In this document: piece by piece, positions 10,598 to 24,332 of the stretch | How positions within the stretch are numbered: position 1 is the first letter of the stretch | Layout: each line of letters opens with the position of its first letter | Assembly: GCA_030068145.1 (NCBI GenBank) | Contig: JAPJBO010001057.1 | Span: forward strand, 1-64,000 | Length of the DNA stretch: 64,000 nt | From: Diplonema papillatum | Taxonomy: Eukaryota; Euglenozoa; Diplonemea; Diplonemida; Diplonemidae | Direction: 5' to 3' | Position numbers and translations under genes: made by a program | The notes under the pieces: generated by a model | What the model was told of the DNA's origin: nothing | The model's input: only the letters and a program-made list of their open reading frames with translations | Databases searched by the model: none

Positions 10598-13500
10598 CTG
10601 GCGGTTGTGGAGGATGAGCAGCCGCGAGTTCTCTTCTTCGAGGCCCGTGCAGCGGCGACTGGTGGCCTCGTCCTGCAGGAAGACCTCGACGAAGCGGCGG
10701 CGGAGCGTCGCGTTGCGGTGGCGGAGGGCGTGGTTCTCGACGAGTAGCCGCCGCGTGATGACGTCGAACCGCAGCGCGTGCTCGGCCGCCATCCACGACG
10801 CGAAGTGCGCCCGCCGCGTCGCCGCCTCCTCGCTGAACAACGCCTCCGCGGCCCTCTGCATCATGCCACGGATCGCACCGTTCGCCTTGTCCTCCATGAC
10901 AGCGACCATTCCTTTGTACTTGTCCCTTTCGTCCGTCAACGCCGCCACCCGACCGTTCTTCTCCTTCGCATGTCGGAGCTCGGCCGCGTGCACGTCGGCC
11001 AGCCGGCGCTGCGGGCAGCCGAATTGGACAAAAAAATCGCGTTCCTCCTCGCGTTCCAGCCGTTCGCGGGCCAGCTCTTCTTGGAGGGCAATGACCTTCC
11101 TCCGGATCCGCGCCGTGTCGTGCTGCGTCGCGATGATTTGCACGGCGGCCAGCGCGGCGGTGGCCGCGGGGTGCTGCCAGGACGGCTTTTTCAAGCTGCT
11201 CCGCCGGTTGACGAACGTGTCGGGGCTGCTGCAGACGACCTCGAGGACGCCGCCGCTGGCGAGGGCGCCGAAGGTTTCGGGGGACCACGCGACGCTGTGC
11301 TCGGGCGGCGTGTCTGGCACGTCGTCGTCGCGGTTCCAGTCCAACGCGGGCGGCTTCGTGGCCTTCGGCGCTGCGGGGGAGCTGAACCGGCCGCTCGCGT
11401 CGCCTTCGTCTTCCTCGTCGTCGCGGTCGGTGTCGTCGACGGTCTCGATCTCCTCGGCGGGGGTCACGAACTGCACCTTTTTCTCGCTGAAGTCCGCCTC
11501 CGACGCTTCTTCGACGAGGGTGAGCGCTTCGAGGCACCGCAGGGCGCCTTCCGCCAGCGTTTTGTCGGCGTCCCGCTCGAGCGACCGCCGCGCGGCCCAC
11601 TCGAGCTCGGCCAGGTGCGCGCACGCCGCCTTCACCGCCTCCCGCTCCTTCGCTGCGAGCAGCTCCGCCGAGTGTTCGATCGCTTCGCACTTCTCGTAGA
11701 CGACGCCCGGAGTGTCCCTCGCGATGACGACCGCGCCCGCCAAGTCTTCGACGAGCAGCTGCGACCGGTCCAACGCGTCGTGCGGCGGCGCGTACCCCTT
11801 CGCCTGCAGGGCGAGTCCGTCGCCGAAGCTGCGCGGCAGAGAGTCGGTCATGTCGAGATCCTGCAGGATCACGTCGCCCCACATGAAAACCGCGTGCTTC
11901 ACGGACGCGCCGCTGAGCTCGAGGGAGCCCGTCAGCACTTGCGTCTGCCAGCGCGCCTCGACCAAGAGCCGGTTGCTCTGCTCCAGCTCGCAGAGGAGCC
12001 GCAGCGCGACTTCGTCTTTTTGAGCAGCGGCGGCGGCAAACGCGGTGTGCCTCGCCGTCCCTTCTTCATCGGTCATCGCGCGCAGGCGTTCGAGTTGCGC
12101 ATTCGCTTCGCGTGCTTCTGTGTTCGCCTTGTCGTTGATCTCAACCAATTCGGAGTGCTTCGCCGTCAATGCATCGAATGCATCACTCTTACTGCGAGCG
12201 TCAGCCTCGAGAGCATCGTATTGGTCTTTCCATCGGTTCAATTCATCCTCGCGGGCCTTCAGCTGCGCTGACGTGTCGTTGAGGGCGGTTTGCAGCCTCT
12301 CCTCTTGCGCTTGCGCGTCCGCCTTCAGCTCGTCGTTGAGATCCTCCAATTCAACCTTGTTTGCTTTGAGTGCATCGACTGCGTCAGTTTTGCTGCGAAC
12401 GGCGGCTTCGAGTGCTTCGCAGCGGTCTTTCCAGCTGTTTGCCTCGTCTTCTTGCGCCTTCAGCTGCGCCGTCGTGTCGTTGAGGGCGCGTTGCAGGCGT
12501 TCCTCTTGAGCTTGGGCGTCCGCCCTGAGCTGATCGTTGAGGTCCATCAATTCTGACAGCTTTGCCTTCAATGCGCCGACTTCGCCGCTCTTGTCGTGCG
12601 TCTCTGAGTCGAGGGCGTCGCACCGGCGTTGCAGGCGGCTCGCCTCGTCCTGCTTTGCTTTCAGAAGGGCGGCCGTCTCGTCGAGCGCGCGCTGTAGTCT
12701 GTCCTCTTGTGCCTTCGCGCCGGCTTTGACCCTGTCGTAGAGCCCGGACAGCTGCGCGCCTTCTGACCGCAACTCGGTGTTCTCGTCACGCTTGGCGCGA
12801 ACGTCGGCTTCGAGTGTGTCGCACTGCTGCTGCAACCGGCTCAACTGGGCGGCCGTCTCGTCGAGCGCGCTCTGCAGGCGGTCTTCTTCCGCTCGGGCGT
12901 CCGCATTGACCTTGTCGTTGAGCTCCATCAACTCCGCTTGTTTTGCCTTCAATTCTTCGATTGCAGCACTCTTGTCGCGAACATCTGACTCGAGATCGTC
13001 GCATCGTTGTTTCCATCGGCTAGTCTCGTTCTCTTGACCCGACAACTGGGCGGCCGTCTCGTCGAGCGCGCGCTGCAATCTGTCTTCTTGCGCCCGGGCG
13101 TCTGCACTGACCTTGTCGTTGAGGTCCGTCAACTCCGACTGCTTTGCTTTCAACTCTTCGATTTCAGAACTCTTGCTGCGAATATCGGATTCGAGATCGT
13201 CGCATCGTTGTTTCCATCGACTCGTCTCGTCCTCTTGTTCTGATAACCGTGCCGCCGTCTCGGTGAACATGCGGTGGATTTCCTTCTTGCTGTCCTCTAA
13301 GGACTGGATTTCGGCCTTCGCCTCGGCGTTGCGATTCGTCAGCTCTGCGATTTCGTCGGTTTTGCTGCGAACGTCTGACTGGAGAGTGTCGCATTGCTGC
13401 TTCCATCGACTCGTCTCGTCCTCCTGAGCCCGCAGCTGCTCTGCCGTCTCGTCGAGCATGCGGTTGACTTCCCGCTTGCCGTTTTCTAACGACTGGATTT

Positions 13501-16500
13501 CGGCTTTGGCCTCGGCGATACGTTCCGTCAACTCCGCGATTTCTTCGGCCTTGCTGCGGGCGTCCGCTTCGAGCTCGTCGCGTTCCTGCTGCAAGCGGCT
13601 CGCTTCCTCTTGTTTTTCTTCCAGCAAACGCTCCAATTCCTTCTTCTCGGCCCGCAACGACGCCAACTCCTGCTTCAGTGCCTCTATTTCGGCCATCAGC
13701 TTGTCGATCTGCTCTTTCCACTTGCGCTCCCGTTCTTGGAAGCTGCGCGAGTCCGCTTCGAGTCCATCACGCTGCCGGGTCCAATTCCTTCCTCGGCCCT
13801 CCCACTCGTTCAGCTTTTCCAGGATCTCGTCTCTTTCCTCCGTCAGCACCTTCGCGTTTTGTTTCGCCTCCTCCAATGAGCTCTCCAGTGCTTCCTTTGC
13901 GAGATTCAAGTCGTGCATCGCGTGTCGCAGTGCGTCTAGCTCTTCACTCACTTCGGCGGCAACACGCTTCTCGTCGACGAGTTGCACCTGCGCGGACGAC
14001 TGCACTTTCTCTGCTTCGTCGACGCTGGCGAGCGCTTCATCAATACGAGCTTCCAGCGCTGCCTTTTCGGCCTCCAAGCGGTGGTTGTCCTCTTTGTAAA
14101 GTTGCAGCTGTTCCGTGGTCTCTTCGTGCGCAGCCCGCTCGGCGAGAAGGTCTTCTTCGAGGGTCCGGATCCGCTCTTTGAGAGCGTCGATGTCGCTTCC
14201 TGTTTTGGTTTGCAAGTCGTCCATTTTGCGAACGGCGTCGTCGCGCTCCTCCCCTGCCTCATCGCACGCTTGCTGCTTTTCCCGCAGCTGCACGACAGCC
14301 GCTCTGTGTGTCGTTTCCGCTCTATCGAGTTGTTCTGCCAAGTCGGCATTCAACGCTTCGAGCGCCTCAATTCGCCGGCGCTGTTCTGCCGCGAGACTTT
14401 CTGCGTTAGCGGTGAGTCCCTGTGCTTCCAAGTGTTCTTCCGTGACTTCGAGCAGCTGTTTTTCGAGGCTCTTGACTTGGTCCAGCAGAACTCCTGTCTC
14501 CTTCGTGACGAGCTCTGCCTGCACCTCTAGTGCCACTTTTTCCTCTTCAACGTTGTGAAGTTCGGATTCAATGTCCTGAATATTGCATTGCAGACTATCA
14601 ATGCGCACGAGAATGTCGTCAAAATCGTGCGGCGGTAGGTCTCCAACAGAAAGTCTCTCTGCAAGCGTTTGGAACTGCGTGGTCTGATACTCCTGAAGAG
14701 CCTCCGCGTCGCCCTCGGCAACGTACAACGCATTCTGTAGAAGCTCGATATCTTTTTCGTGTGCATCGTTCTGGTTTTGCAGGGCGGTGACGCCCTTCAG
14801 AACGGATTCGTAGTTGGGTGTAGAGGAGCCCGCGTCCAAGGAGGACGGCAACCTTTGGCAGAGCATGCTGTACTCTTCGCTTTGGCGTTCAAGCAAGGAG
14901 CGAGCCTCTTCTCTATTCAGGTCGTGCTCTTGCTGAAGAGTGCCGATGGTTTCGAAGAGGATCTTGACGCGGTCGGTCAAGCTACCGGTTTCTTCGTCGG
15001 CGGTCCTGAGCTTCTCTCGCAAGCCTTCAGCCACCGCTACGATATCGGAAACAACGCCTTTCAATGCATCGACTTCGTCCCCGCGTAGCGACAACTCGGT
15101 TTGTAAGGTTTCTATCTCGCCGACCTTATCACTCAGCAGCCCATCCAGGTTCTTCCACCGACCGGACACTATTTCCCCGCTCTCCTGACTCTGTTCAGCC
15201 TGCTTCGCCAGGAGCGTGAGAACCTCAAAGCGGTGCACGAAGCGCAGCCGCTGGCCCTCTTCGTGGCTCGCCACCAGACTGCGGCGCAGCTGCTCCAATT
15301 CCGCCACGAACCCTCGCTCGAGGGTGCAGTGAAGGTCCTGCGCGGTTGCCTGGTCCCTCAAGGCTTGCTGTGAGTGGACGCACTGCTGGCAGACCCGATG
15401 CGCCCGCGACGCGTCCGGGGACGGCAGCGACTCGGTTTTCCGCCTCTCCTTCTCTAGCAGGCTGCCGAAGCGCCTTCGCAATTGTTCCGTGGCGCGCTCG
15501 TAGTCAAACCCACTGAGCAACCGGGCCGAGTGGTGGGCAGCAGTTAGCTCGATGATTTCACGCCGGCGGGCTTCTTCCGCGAGAAGCCTCGAAGTGAACC
15601 CCCGCTCTGCCAGATCCGACGCGTGGTGTGCCGCGTGCGCGTAATTGTCGCGCTCAATCTCCAGAATGAAAGACCGCCGCCGTTCACGCTCCAGCTCTTC
15701 CGCGTCCTCCACGTAGAACGCACACGACCTGCTGTCTTCGATATCCTTCCTGAACCTTGAAGCCACTGCTGCCCATTCCCTTTGACAGAACAAAGCGAGC
15801 AACTCTCTCCGGATCTCTTCTTCCGCCTCTACGCTGGCAAACGGGACACTGTAACTCCTCCTGTCCGTCACGAAATACCCCAGCCTCCCCATCGAACCAC
15901 CTCTCTGCACGTCGTCCCCCCACGCATGTCCCGCAGCTTCGCTGCTGTCCCTTTCTCCGAAGATGAATGCTTGCATTCCTGCAGCCTCTCTCCACTCCCT
16001 CGCTGCCCGGGTAAACCCGGCGTCTTCGAGCAAAATGACAATATCTCGTCGCAGTGACTCTTCGACGAGAAGCTGCTTCATCGCGGGTGGCGAACTCGCC
16101 AGCGCCAACCGAACGGACGCCGCTTCCTTTTGGAAACGATCGCAGTCCCTCACCAGCGCCTGGCTTCGCCTGCGCTCCGAGCTCAACTCCTCTCGGTTCA
16201 TTTCCAGCTGCCGCTGGATCTCGGGCAGCTTGGCCGCCGGACTCGCTCTGGACGCCTCCCGAGCCAATGCGGCGCCGTCCTTGGCCGCCTCGAGGGACAG
16301 AATGTCCCGCCGCAGGCGTTCTTCCAGCGCCAGGTTGTCGCGGACGCGCCCAGCCAGCGCGGTGTTTTCCTCGCCGAGCGAGAACGTCCGCCGCCGCTCC
16401 TTCTGCAGCTCGAGGGCCAGCGCCTTCTGAGCCGGCGGCACGCTCTGCTTCGCGGGTTCCCGTTCCACCGCGCGAAGGTCTTCGCACTCTTCGTCTTCTT

Positions 16501-19500
16501 TTTCGGCACTGCACGGCTGCGCCGAGACCACGAGGCGCGGGATGGGGATGGTCACGTCGGCGAGGGTGCACTGCTTCAGCAGGATGGACGCGAAGCACGC
16601 GCGGTGCAGCTCCCAGAGGGAAAACAGGTCTTGCCGGCGGCACCCGGCCAGCGCGCGCCGGTCCGCGTCTTCCACGAGGGAGACCGGGTCGTCCAGATCC
16701 GGGGAAAAGGCCGAGGACGCCGTGGCTTGCGAGGGGCAACTCGAGGGCCGGGTTTGGGGGGTCGTGCTTTCGAGGACCATCGAGCCGCCGAGGTCCCCTG
16801 CGAGATCTTGCGGCTGCCCGGCGAGGTGGCGAACGAAAGGGTGGAACTCGTCGCGTTTGAAGGCAGACAGAATGATGAGCTCCGGGTGCCGGATCTCATC
16901 ATTCGCGAGGTCGACGCCGAAGGGCGCGAGTCGGTTGAAGGACCCGACGGACGACATCGACGTCGCCAGCACCGGGGCGGGCGAGGCGAAAGGCGACGGC
17001 GCTTGCGTCGGGTGCGTTTGGGTGGGCTCCGGGTTTCTGCCGCCAAAATCGGCCCCCTCGGGCTGCCCCCGGGGAAAATGCGACAGGAACTCGGCGGCTG
17101 CGACGGCCTTCCCGATCGCGAAGTCCAGTTTTTCGACGCCGTCGGCGGCCGCGGCCTGGCCGGGGCCCGGCGGCGTCACGCCGCGCAGCGCGCGGCACTG
17201 CTTTTGGGCGGAAAGGAGCCAGTGCTGCAGCTCCTGCTGCTGCTGCTGCTGCCGGGAGGCAGGCGGCGCGAGGCGTTCGCACAGGGAGATCGCGGCGCGG
17301 AGCGCGTGCGCAGTGGATTCGCACGTTTCCCTCGCCCGGTCTCTTCGAGTGCCGGGGGTGAGCGCGCGGGTCGCCGCCGCGGCTTGCTCGGATTTTGAAA
17401 AGGAAGCGGACAAAAGGTAGAGCAAAAGAAGCCCTCCCTCCCGCATACCTTTGCCGCCTTCTCCGTCGCCCGATTCGCCGGCCCCCGCGGCCGGGCCGGC
17501 CTCGCTCTCGAGGCAGGCGTGCACTTCGTCGAGCAAGTCGGACACCTTCAGCGCCTCGTCGCAAGGGTCGAGCAGCGCGGCCGCGGACATGGCCTCTTTG
17601 CACTTTTTCTTCGCGTGCAGCACCGCCCGCAGCAGGGCGTCGCCGGACGGCGCGTCGCCGGTGCCTTCGGCTTCGGGGACGGGCTCCCCGCGTAACGCCT
17701 GCGCGATGAGGTTCATCTTCTGCTGGATGACGCGCGCCTTCGGGCCCTGCACCAGGCCGGCCAACTCGTTCGCGAGGTCCGCGAAGTGCCCTTCGGTCAC
17801 CTTCAGCGCGGCTTCGACGCTTTGCAGGGCGGCGCGCAGCGAGTCGTTGTCGCGCCGGGCTTCCTTCAGCTGCGCGTTCGCGGCCAGCAGGGCGTCCAGG
17901 TCCAAGCCGCCGGCGATTTGCGCCTTCGCGTCGGCGAGTTCCGCAGTCACCGAGGAGAGTTCGTCCTGGAGTTCTTCGGTTTGGTTGTGCATGCGGACGT
18001 GCTGCGCCTTGTTCTGCTCGAGAAGTGCGGCGATGCGCGCCTCGGCGTCGGAGAGCTGCTGCTGGAGGGTGGCGTGGGAGCCGCCGGGCGCTGACGAGAG
18101 GGACGCCAGCGTGGCTTCGAGCTGCTCGATCTGCATCTCTGCGGCGGCGAGCTCCGCTTCGGCCGCGTGGCCGGCGTCGCTGTGCATGACCCGCGTCGTG
18201 GTCGGCAGCGGCGACCCGCCGCCGCCGGCCGCCGACGCGCGCACGGCGCCTTCGAGGATCTCGATGCGGGTCTCCGCCGCCGCCAGCTCGCTCTGCAGCC
18301 GCGCGATCTCTTCGATGTACTGCTTCCGGTTCGGCTTCCCGGCGCCCGGCGTGGCCGGGGCGGAGCTCGCGGAAAACTCGGCGTCCGCGGCGAACACGTC
18401 GCCCTGCTCGGAGGGCAGACTCTTCGCATCCAGGTGGGCCTCCTGGGCGCCGATAGTGCCCGCCAGTTGGTCGGGCAGCGAGAACCGCTTCCGGGTGCTC
18501 CGCAGGTTCGCGGCTTCCGAGTCGTCTGCATCCGACGGGACGCTGTCGCCCAGCCGGCGCTTCGCGTTGAACAGCTCGGCGTTGAGTTCGTCGATGCGGG
18601 ACCGGGCGATGGCGAGTTCCGCCTGCAAATCCATCGTGCTCGCCGACACCGAAATACCCGGCGTCAGCGGGCTGCCCTGGCCACTCTGCGCGCGTGCTTT
18701 GTCCCTCGCCGAGTGCGCGTCAATGCAGCGCAAGGCGGAGCCGACGGTGGGGTGGTGATGGAACCGAGCGAATGCTTCTGCTTCTTGCGTCGCGACGAGC
18801 AGCCGCGTGACCGTTTCGAGCTCGTTCACGTAGCTCGGGCGGATGTTCGACATGACCCAGCGCATGCGGTCGGACTCGCCCTCGAACTGGATCTGCTGCC
18901 GGAAGTGCGTTTCCTCGTTGATCATCGACCGCAGGGCCGCCATCAGCTCCCCGTCGTCGCTCGTCGAATCGTCGAACCCGGTCTGCGCGGCCATGCTCGC
19001 CTTCGGCGGCGAGCTTGGCTCCGCGCATATGAGGGCGTCCATCACTGTGTCCTTCTTCGTCTTCGGCACCAGCCCCGCCGCCCGATCCTCCGCCAACAGG
19101 CTCCGCAAGGTCCCCAGCGGGTTCAACCGCGTCGGCGACTCGGGCACAAGCTCTTCGCCGTCTTCCCCTTCGGTGTGCACGTGGTCTTTCAACTGCGCCA
19201 GATTGTCGCCCAGGGCCAGCAGTCTGTTCCGCAGCCTGTCGCCGGCTGGGTCGGTTCCCGGGGACCCGGGCTCCGCGGCCGTCAACTCCCGCACGGCGTC
19301 CTGCAGCGCGTTGATGCGCTTCCGGAGCGCGTTGTTGTCCAGCGTCAGCTGGCGGGTCTCCTTGTCCTTCTCGGCGAGCTGCGCTTCGGCGGCCTTCAGC
19401 GCGGCCCGCAGCTCCTCCACCAGCGCCTGGCAGCCCCGCACGTCGCCGGGCATCTCCGAAAACAACCCGCCCCCCGGCGCGTTCAGCGTCAGGTACGTCG

Positions 19501-22500
19501 TCGGCGTGGGTGCCCCGTCGAGCAATCCACGGAGCCTGCAGACCTCGGCGTCGGCGGCCTTCAGCGCGGCTCGCAGCTTCTCCGCCAGCTCGTGGCAGTC
19601 CGGGACATCGTTTGGTAGCTCGAAGAACAGACTCTTCACCTCCTCATTGAACCCGCCCTCCGGTGCGTTCAGCGTGAGGTACGTTGTAGGCATGCGAGCC
19701 CCGTCGAGCAATCCACGGAGCCTGCAGACCTCGGCGTCGGCGGCCTTCAGCGCGGCTCGCAGTTTCTCCGCCAGCTCGTGGCATCCCGGAACGTCGGTCG
19801 GTAGCTCGGAGAACAGACTTTGCATCCCGTCGTTGTATCCGCCTCCCGGTGCGTTCAGCGTGAGGTACGTCGTGGGTATGGGAGCCCCGTCGAGTAACCC
19901 ACGGAGCCTGCAGACCTCAGCGTCAGCGGCCTTTAGCGCAGCTCGCAGCTTCTCCGCCAGCTCGTGGCATCCCGGAACGTCGTTTGGCAGCTCGAAAAAC
20001 AGACTTTTCATCTCTTCGTTGTATCCACCCCCCGGTGCGTTCAGCGTGAGGTACGTCGTGGGTGTGTAGGCCCCGCCGCGCGCTTCACGCAGCCTGCAGA
20101 CCTCAGCGTCGGCGGCCTTCAGCGCGGCTCGCAGCTTTTCCACCAGCTCGTGGCAGTCCGGAACGTCGTTTGGCAGCTCGAAAAACAGACTTTTCACCTC
20201 CTCGTTGAACCCGCCCCCCGGTGCGTTCAGCGTGAGGTACGTCGTGGGCATGGGGGCCCCGTCAAGTATCCCGCGGAGCCTGTACAGCTCGGCCTCGGCG
20301 GTCACGAACTTGATCCAAATTTCGCGGGCAAGGGCCTCCAACCCAGCTTTGTTGAGCTCCTCGAAAACGGTCGGCGAGAGCTCGCGCGGCATCTCGAGGC
20401 ACAACACCTCGACAGACCCATGCCCCTTGCTCAGCCCCCGCTGGCCGAGCCAGGTTGGCGAGGGGGGCTCGGGCTCTGAGAGTTTGAGCTGGGTCGCGTT
20501 GCCGGCGGACGACGACGTGTTGCGGCCGAAGGTGCCGCTGCGCTCGCCGAGCCAGGTGGGGGACGGCAGGTCGGGCTCCTGCGGGTTGATGAGGTTCCGG
20601 CTCATGTCCTTGCGGTGCAGCGGGCGAGGCGAAGGCCCGCTTGAGACGCGGTCGCCGAGCCACGTGGGCGACGGGCAGTCCGGCTCTTGGGGGTCCATGA
20701 GGTTCCGGCTGATGTCCCCGCGGTTGAGCTGCCGCGACGAGAATCCGGTCGACTCCTTGTCGCCCAGCCAGGTGGGGGAAGGGACGTCCGGCTCCTGCGG
20801 GTCGATCAAATTCCGGCTTATGTCTTTGCGGTGCAGCGGGCGGGGGGAAGTCCCGCCGTCCTTCTGCCCGAGCCACGTCGGGGAAGGGATGTCCGGCTCT
20901 TGCGGGTCGATGAGGTTGCGGCTGATCTCCGAGCGCACCGCCCGCGGCTCTTCGCCGAACCGGGCGCTGCCGGCGCCGCCGCCGAGCCACGTGGGGGACG
21001 GCAGGTCCGGCTCCTGCGGGTCGAGCACCACGCGGGACTCCGTCTTCTCCGCCGAGATCGGCCGGTTCCCGCTGAAGCCGAGCACCGACGGCTCGCCGAC
21101 GAACGTCCGCGGCGGCGTCCGCTGGTCGGCCGGCGGCTTCGACGGCGATTCGGGGTGCAACCCGTCGCTTTTGTAGTCGTCGCTGCCGTTGGACGGAGAC
21201 GAGCTAGCCCCGGGCGGCATCGTGCTGGCGCCGAGGGTGATGACCCGCCGGACGTCCGCCAGGCTCGCGAGGGTGCCGTCGTGCGGCTTCGCCGGGCTCT
21301 GGTTGCTCCGGTAGCTCATGTCGTACCTCTGCATCGAGGAGTACGCGGAGCCCATCGTGATCTCCCGCCTGATGTCCCCCAGGCTCGCCAGCGTGCCGCG
21401 CAGGATGTCCAGCTCGATTTCGGGCGACGCGGCGTGCCCGGCCTCTTCCTCGGCCGCCGTCAGCAGGCCGGTCACCCTGTCCAGATGCGACTGCAGGGCG
21501 CCGCTGCGGGACCGCAGGTCGTTCACCTCCTCGTTGCTGAACTCGAAGACCGTCGCCAGCGGCGCCGACGGCTCGCGCAGGTTGATGTAGTTCGCCGGCA
21601 GCGCCGACGACGACTCCGCGCCCCGGAACCGGCGCGCGTCCGACTGCCCGCGCGACGCGCTGAGCTGGCTGTCGTTGAAATTCCGCTGCTGCAGCCGGCG
21701 GCGCGGCGAGGTGCGGCCGCTGCCGGACAGCACGATCGGCGACGAGATGTCGGCGGGCTCCTCGAGCTGCAGGATCGACACTTTCGAGGAGTCCAGGGTG
21801 CCGGTGTTCCGCAGCTCGAACCGGGCCTCGTCGAGCTGCCGCTTCAGGTGCTTGACCAGGGTTTCCAGCTCCGAGTTCTTCCGCCTGAGCTGTTCCACGT
21901 TGTCGGTGGTGGGGCTCATGTTGGAGGTTTCACGGCTGATGGAGGCTTGCCTAGCGGTGGTTGTGCTGGCTTCGTTCAGCTTTTGGGTCAGCGTTGCGAC
22001 GCTGGCTTGCAGTTCGTTTCGCTGTTTGCGCAGGCCTTCGACTTCGGAAGGGTCGACGGGCAGGGTCAGTGCGGTGTGGTCGAAGTCCGTGTGGCTGAAC
22101 GACGTCAGAAAGTCGTTGCGCGACGTGTGCGGCGCGAGGCTCGAGACCGTGCCGAACTGCAAAGACATGGGCGCGTCGGACGTCGATTTCCGCCGCTGCA
22201 TCATAAGGATTTGGTCGGTGAGCTCCTTGTTCTCAGCCTCCGCGATGTACAGCCGCTGCTTCAGCTCGAGGACCGAATGGACGTCTTCTAACGTCGACGC
22301 CTTCTGCGACAGCTTCTCGATGGAGAGAGCTTCTGAGTCTCTTCGCTGCGCGTCTTCGAACCGTTCGTCTTCGGCCATGGCGAGAAGCCTGGTGAGGTCC
22401 GTGCGGCCGTCCGCGTCCTTGAACCTCGAATCTCCCGCCGCCGCTGCGGACGCCAACGCGGCGTCCCTCTCGCTTTCCGCGCTTTTGGCCCGCAGCTCCA

Positions 22501-24184
22501 ACTCTGCCCGCTCGGCCTCCAAGGCGCCGATCCTCCCGTTCGCGCCTTCCGCCTTCGCTTCGCTCTCCTCCACGCGGCGCTTCCACTCGAAGTCCGCGAT
22601 TTCCATCTCCTGCTTCAGCCTCGTCACCTCGTTTTCCGCCGTCTGCAGCGCCCAGCTGCTCTCGTCGAGCTGCCTGCGCAGGTCGCTCAGCTCCGCTGCC
22701 ACGTTGCCGCCGACGGACGACGCGGTGCTCGTTCCCAAGGCGGCGGAGCCGCCCCTGACAGACCGTTTGAGCTCTTTTCTGGTGGCGAGCAGCTGGTCCT
22801 TGACCACGTCCTTGTCCGCCCGCGCCTCAGCCAGCAACCTGCGCAGGTCCGCTATCCCTGCTTCGAGGTCTCTGCCCTTCACCCGCATCCCGCCGATCTC
22901 GTGGGAGAGCTCTTCGGCTTGCTCGGTGGGGTCCAGCTGCGGGAGCACGAAGCTGGCGGACGTGCCTTCGAGGACGACGTTCGACCGCGCGGTGAGGTTG
23001 GGGCGCGTGGGGAAGCAGAGGCTCGCCTCGTACGCGGTGTCTTCGTCGTCCGAGTAGAACGAGGTCTGGCTGGTCTGCAGCTGCGTGAGGCGGGCAAGCA
23101 GGTTCTTCCGCTCCGCCTCCGCCTCGCCGAGCCGGAAGCTGGTGCGCGCGACGCTTTGCGACATGACGAGCTGCACGTCGCGGTCGGCGTTGTGGTGGTC
23201 TTCGCCGGTGACGGTCACTGCGAACGTCGGACTCCGGACGTCCGATTGAGGCGACGAGACCACGCTGGCAACCAGCTTCCCGCGCAGGTTTTCGATCTCC
23301 GCATCGGCGGCCAGCAGCTTGTCGGTGACGTCGGCCAGGTGCTTCTCGGCGGCGCCGTCGCTTTTGACCGCGCTGTGCCGGTGCATCTCTTCCTTCAAAG
23401 TCTCGTACCGCACCTTCCACGCGTCCTCGGCGCCGTCCGGTCCTTGCTTCGCGACCAGCGCGTCGAACCCGGCTTCGTTCGCGACGTTCTGCGCGCGCAG
23501 CGCCTTCGTCTCCACCGCGACGACGGCGAACCGAGCCGCGATCGCTGCGACTTCCTCGCGGAGGGTTGCCTTCTGCTTCTCGGCAACCGCGAGGCCCCGC
23601 GACAGGGCCGTGTTCTCCGCGCCGAGGACTTCGAGCTCCATCCGCAGGGGCTGAGAGGCGTCGGGGGCTGCCGCTGGGTTGGCTTTGGACCGGAGGTCGG
23701 CAAGCTCGGCTTGCGCGAGCTTTCGGTCGGCTGCGAGGGCGGCAGTCTCCGCGAGCGCCTCGGCCAGCTTCGCCTCCGCGGCGCGGGCGTGCGCGGCGGC
23801 TTCGACCGCTTTGCTGGAGACGGCCGCGAAGCTCGCTTCGAGCGACGCGCACTTCGCGCGGTGCGCCTTCAGCTCCGCCGCCACACGCTGGTACGCGGCG
23901 GATGCCTCGACCGCGGGCGAAGCGTCTGCCGCCGCCCGCGGCTCTTCGAGCCGTTCGACCTGCGCTCGCAGCCCGTCGACCTCCGCCGCGTGCAGCGCCG
24001 CAGCAACGGCACCCGTCGCGGCCTCCGCCCCGTCCCCGCCGGCCCCCGACCGCGCGGCGGCGGCGGCCAGTCGCTGTGAGACGTCCGCCAGGGCGGCTCG
24101 GAGGACGGCGTTCTTCGCCCGCAGGGCGTCCACCGTCGCTCCCTCCACTGCGTCGTCGTCGAGGTCGTAGTCGCCGGGCGAGGC
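10598..24184 (-). CDS. Giant coiled-coil gene, main exon B (4529 codons)
   Basis: A single uninterrupted 13.6-kb exon of exactly 4529 codons. Most of it is heptad-rich coiled coil. Three internal repeat families are visible. (1) Five tandem units of exactly 186 bp (62 aa) at about 19435-20300, each with TTYLTLNAPGGG and ELRAALKAADAEV-type blocks. (2) Six PSPTWLG motifs, spaced about 105-115 bp, at about 20440-21030, with DPQEPD and SRNLID neighbours. (3) Long coiled-coil units with ETSRWKQRCDDLESD and ALDETAAQL blocks at about 12060-13640. The motif EE-x-LRR-D/E-I recurs near 15550, 15800 and 16050. A (CAG)n run near 17230-17250 encodes poly-Gln. The likely acceptor is CGGCAG| before 24184, which keeps phase 0 with the upstream exon; TTGTTGCAG at about 24207 has a better pyrimidine tract but breaks the frame. 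A structural or cytoskeletal scaffold role is inference. Confidence 0.85.
19435..20300 (-). repeat. Five coding tandem repeats of 186 bp (62 aa)
   Basis: The segment encoding TYLTLNAPGGG recurs with an exact 186-bp period at about 19497, 19683, 19869, 20055 and 20241, so the frame is preserved. Each unit joins a Gly-rich loop, a SLFFELPNDVP-like segment and an Ala-rich heptad helix. Near-identity in nucleotide sequence points to recent duplication or gene conversion. Confidence 0.9.
20440..21030 (-). repeat. Six PSPTWLG linker repeats in the giant protein
   Basis: The motif E-P-D-x-P-S-P-T-W-L-G appears six times at roughly 35-38-residue spacing in a low-complexity stretch between coiled-coil blocks. 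Four repeats also carry SRNLI/M-D/N-PQEPD. S-P and T-W-L-G are constant while the connecting sequence varies. This pattern suits a linear docking or phosphorylation motif; that role is inference. Confidence 0.85.
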
Positions 24185-24300
24185 CTGCCGGGTGTGTTTT
24201 TCGGTTTCTTCGGCTCTGCAACAATTGAACTCCTGCTCTTTTTGCACGGGGCAGTCTTGCCCTGTTTAGTTTTCACAAACACATTTTTTGAATTGCGATC

Positions 24301-24332
<32 letters not shown>

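Noticed and set aside
10778..12271. Long plus-strand ORFs opposite the giant gene (up to ~500 codons)
   Set aside because: GC-rich coding sequence leaves antisense frames open. These are Arg/Ala-rich, lack domains and mirror the heptad repeat of the real strand.
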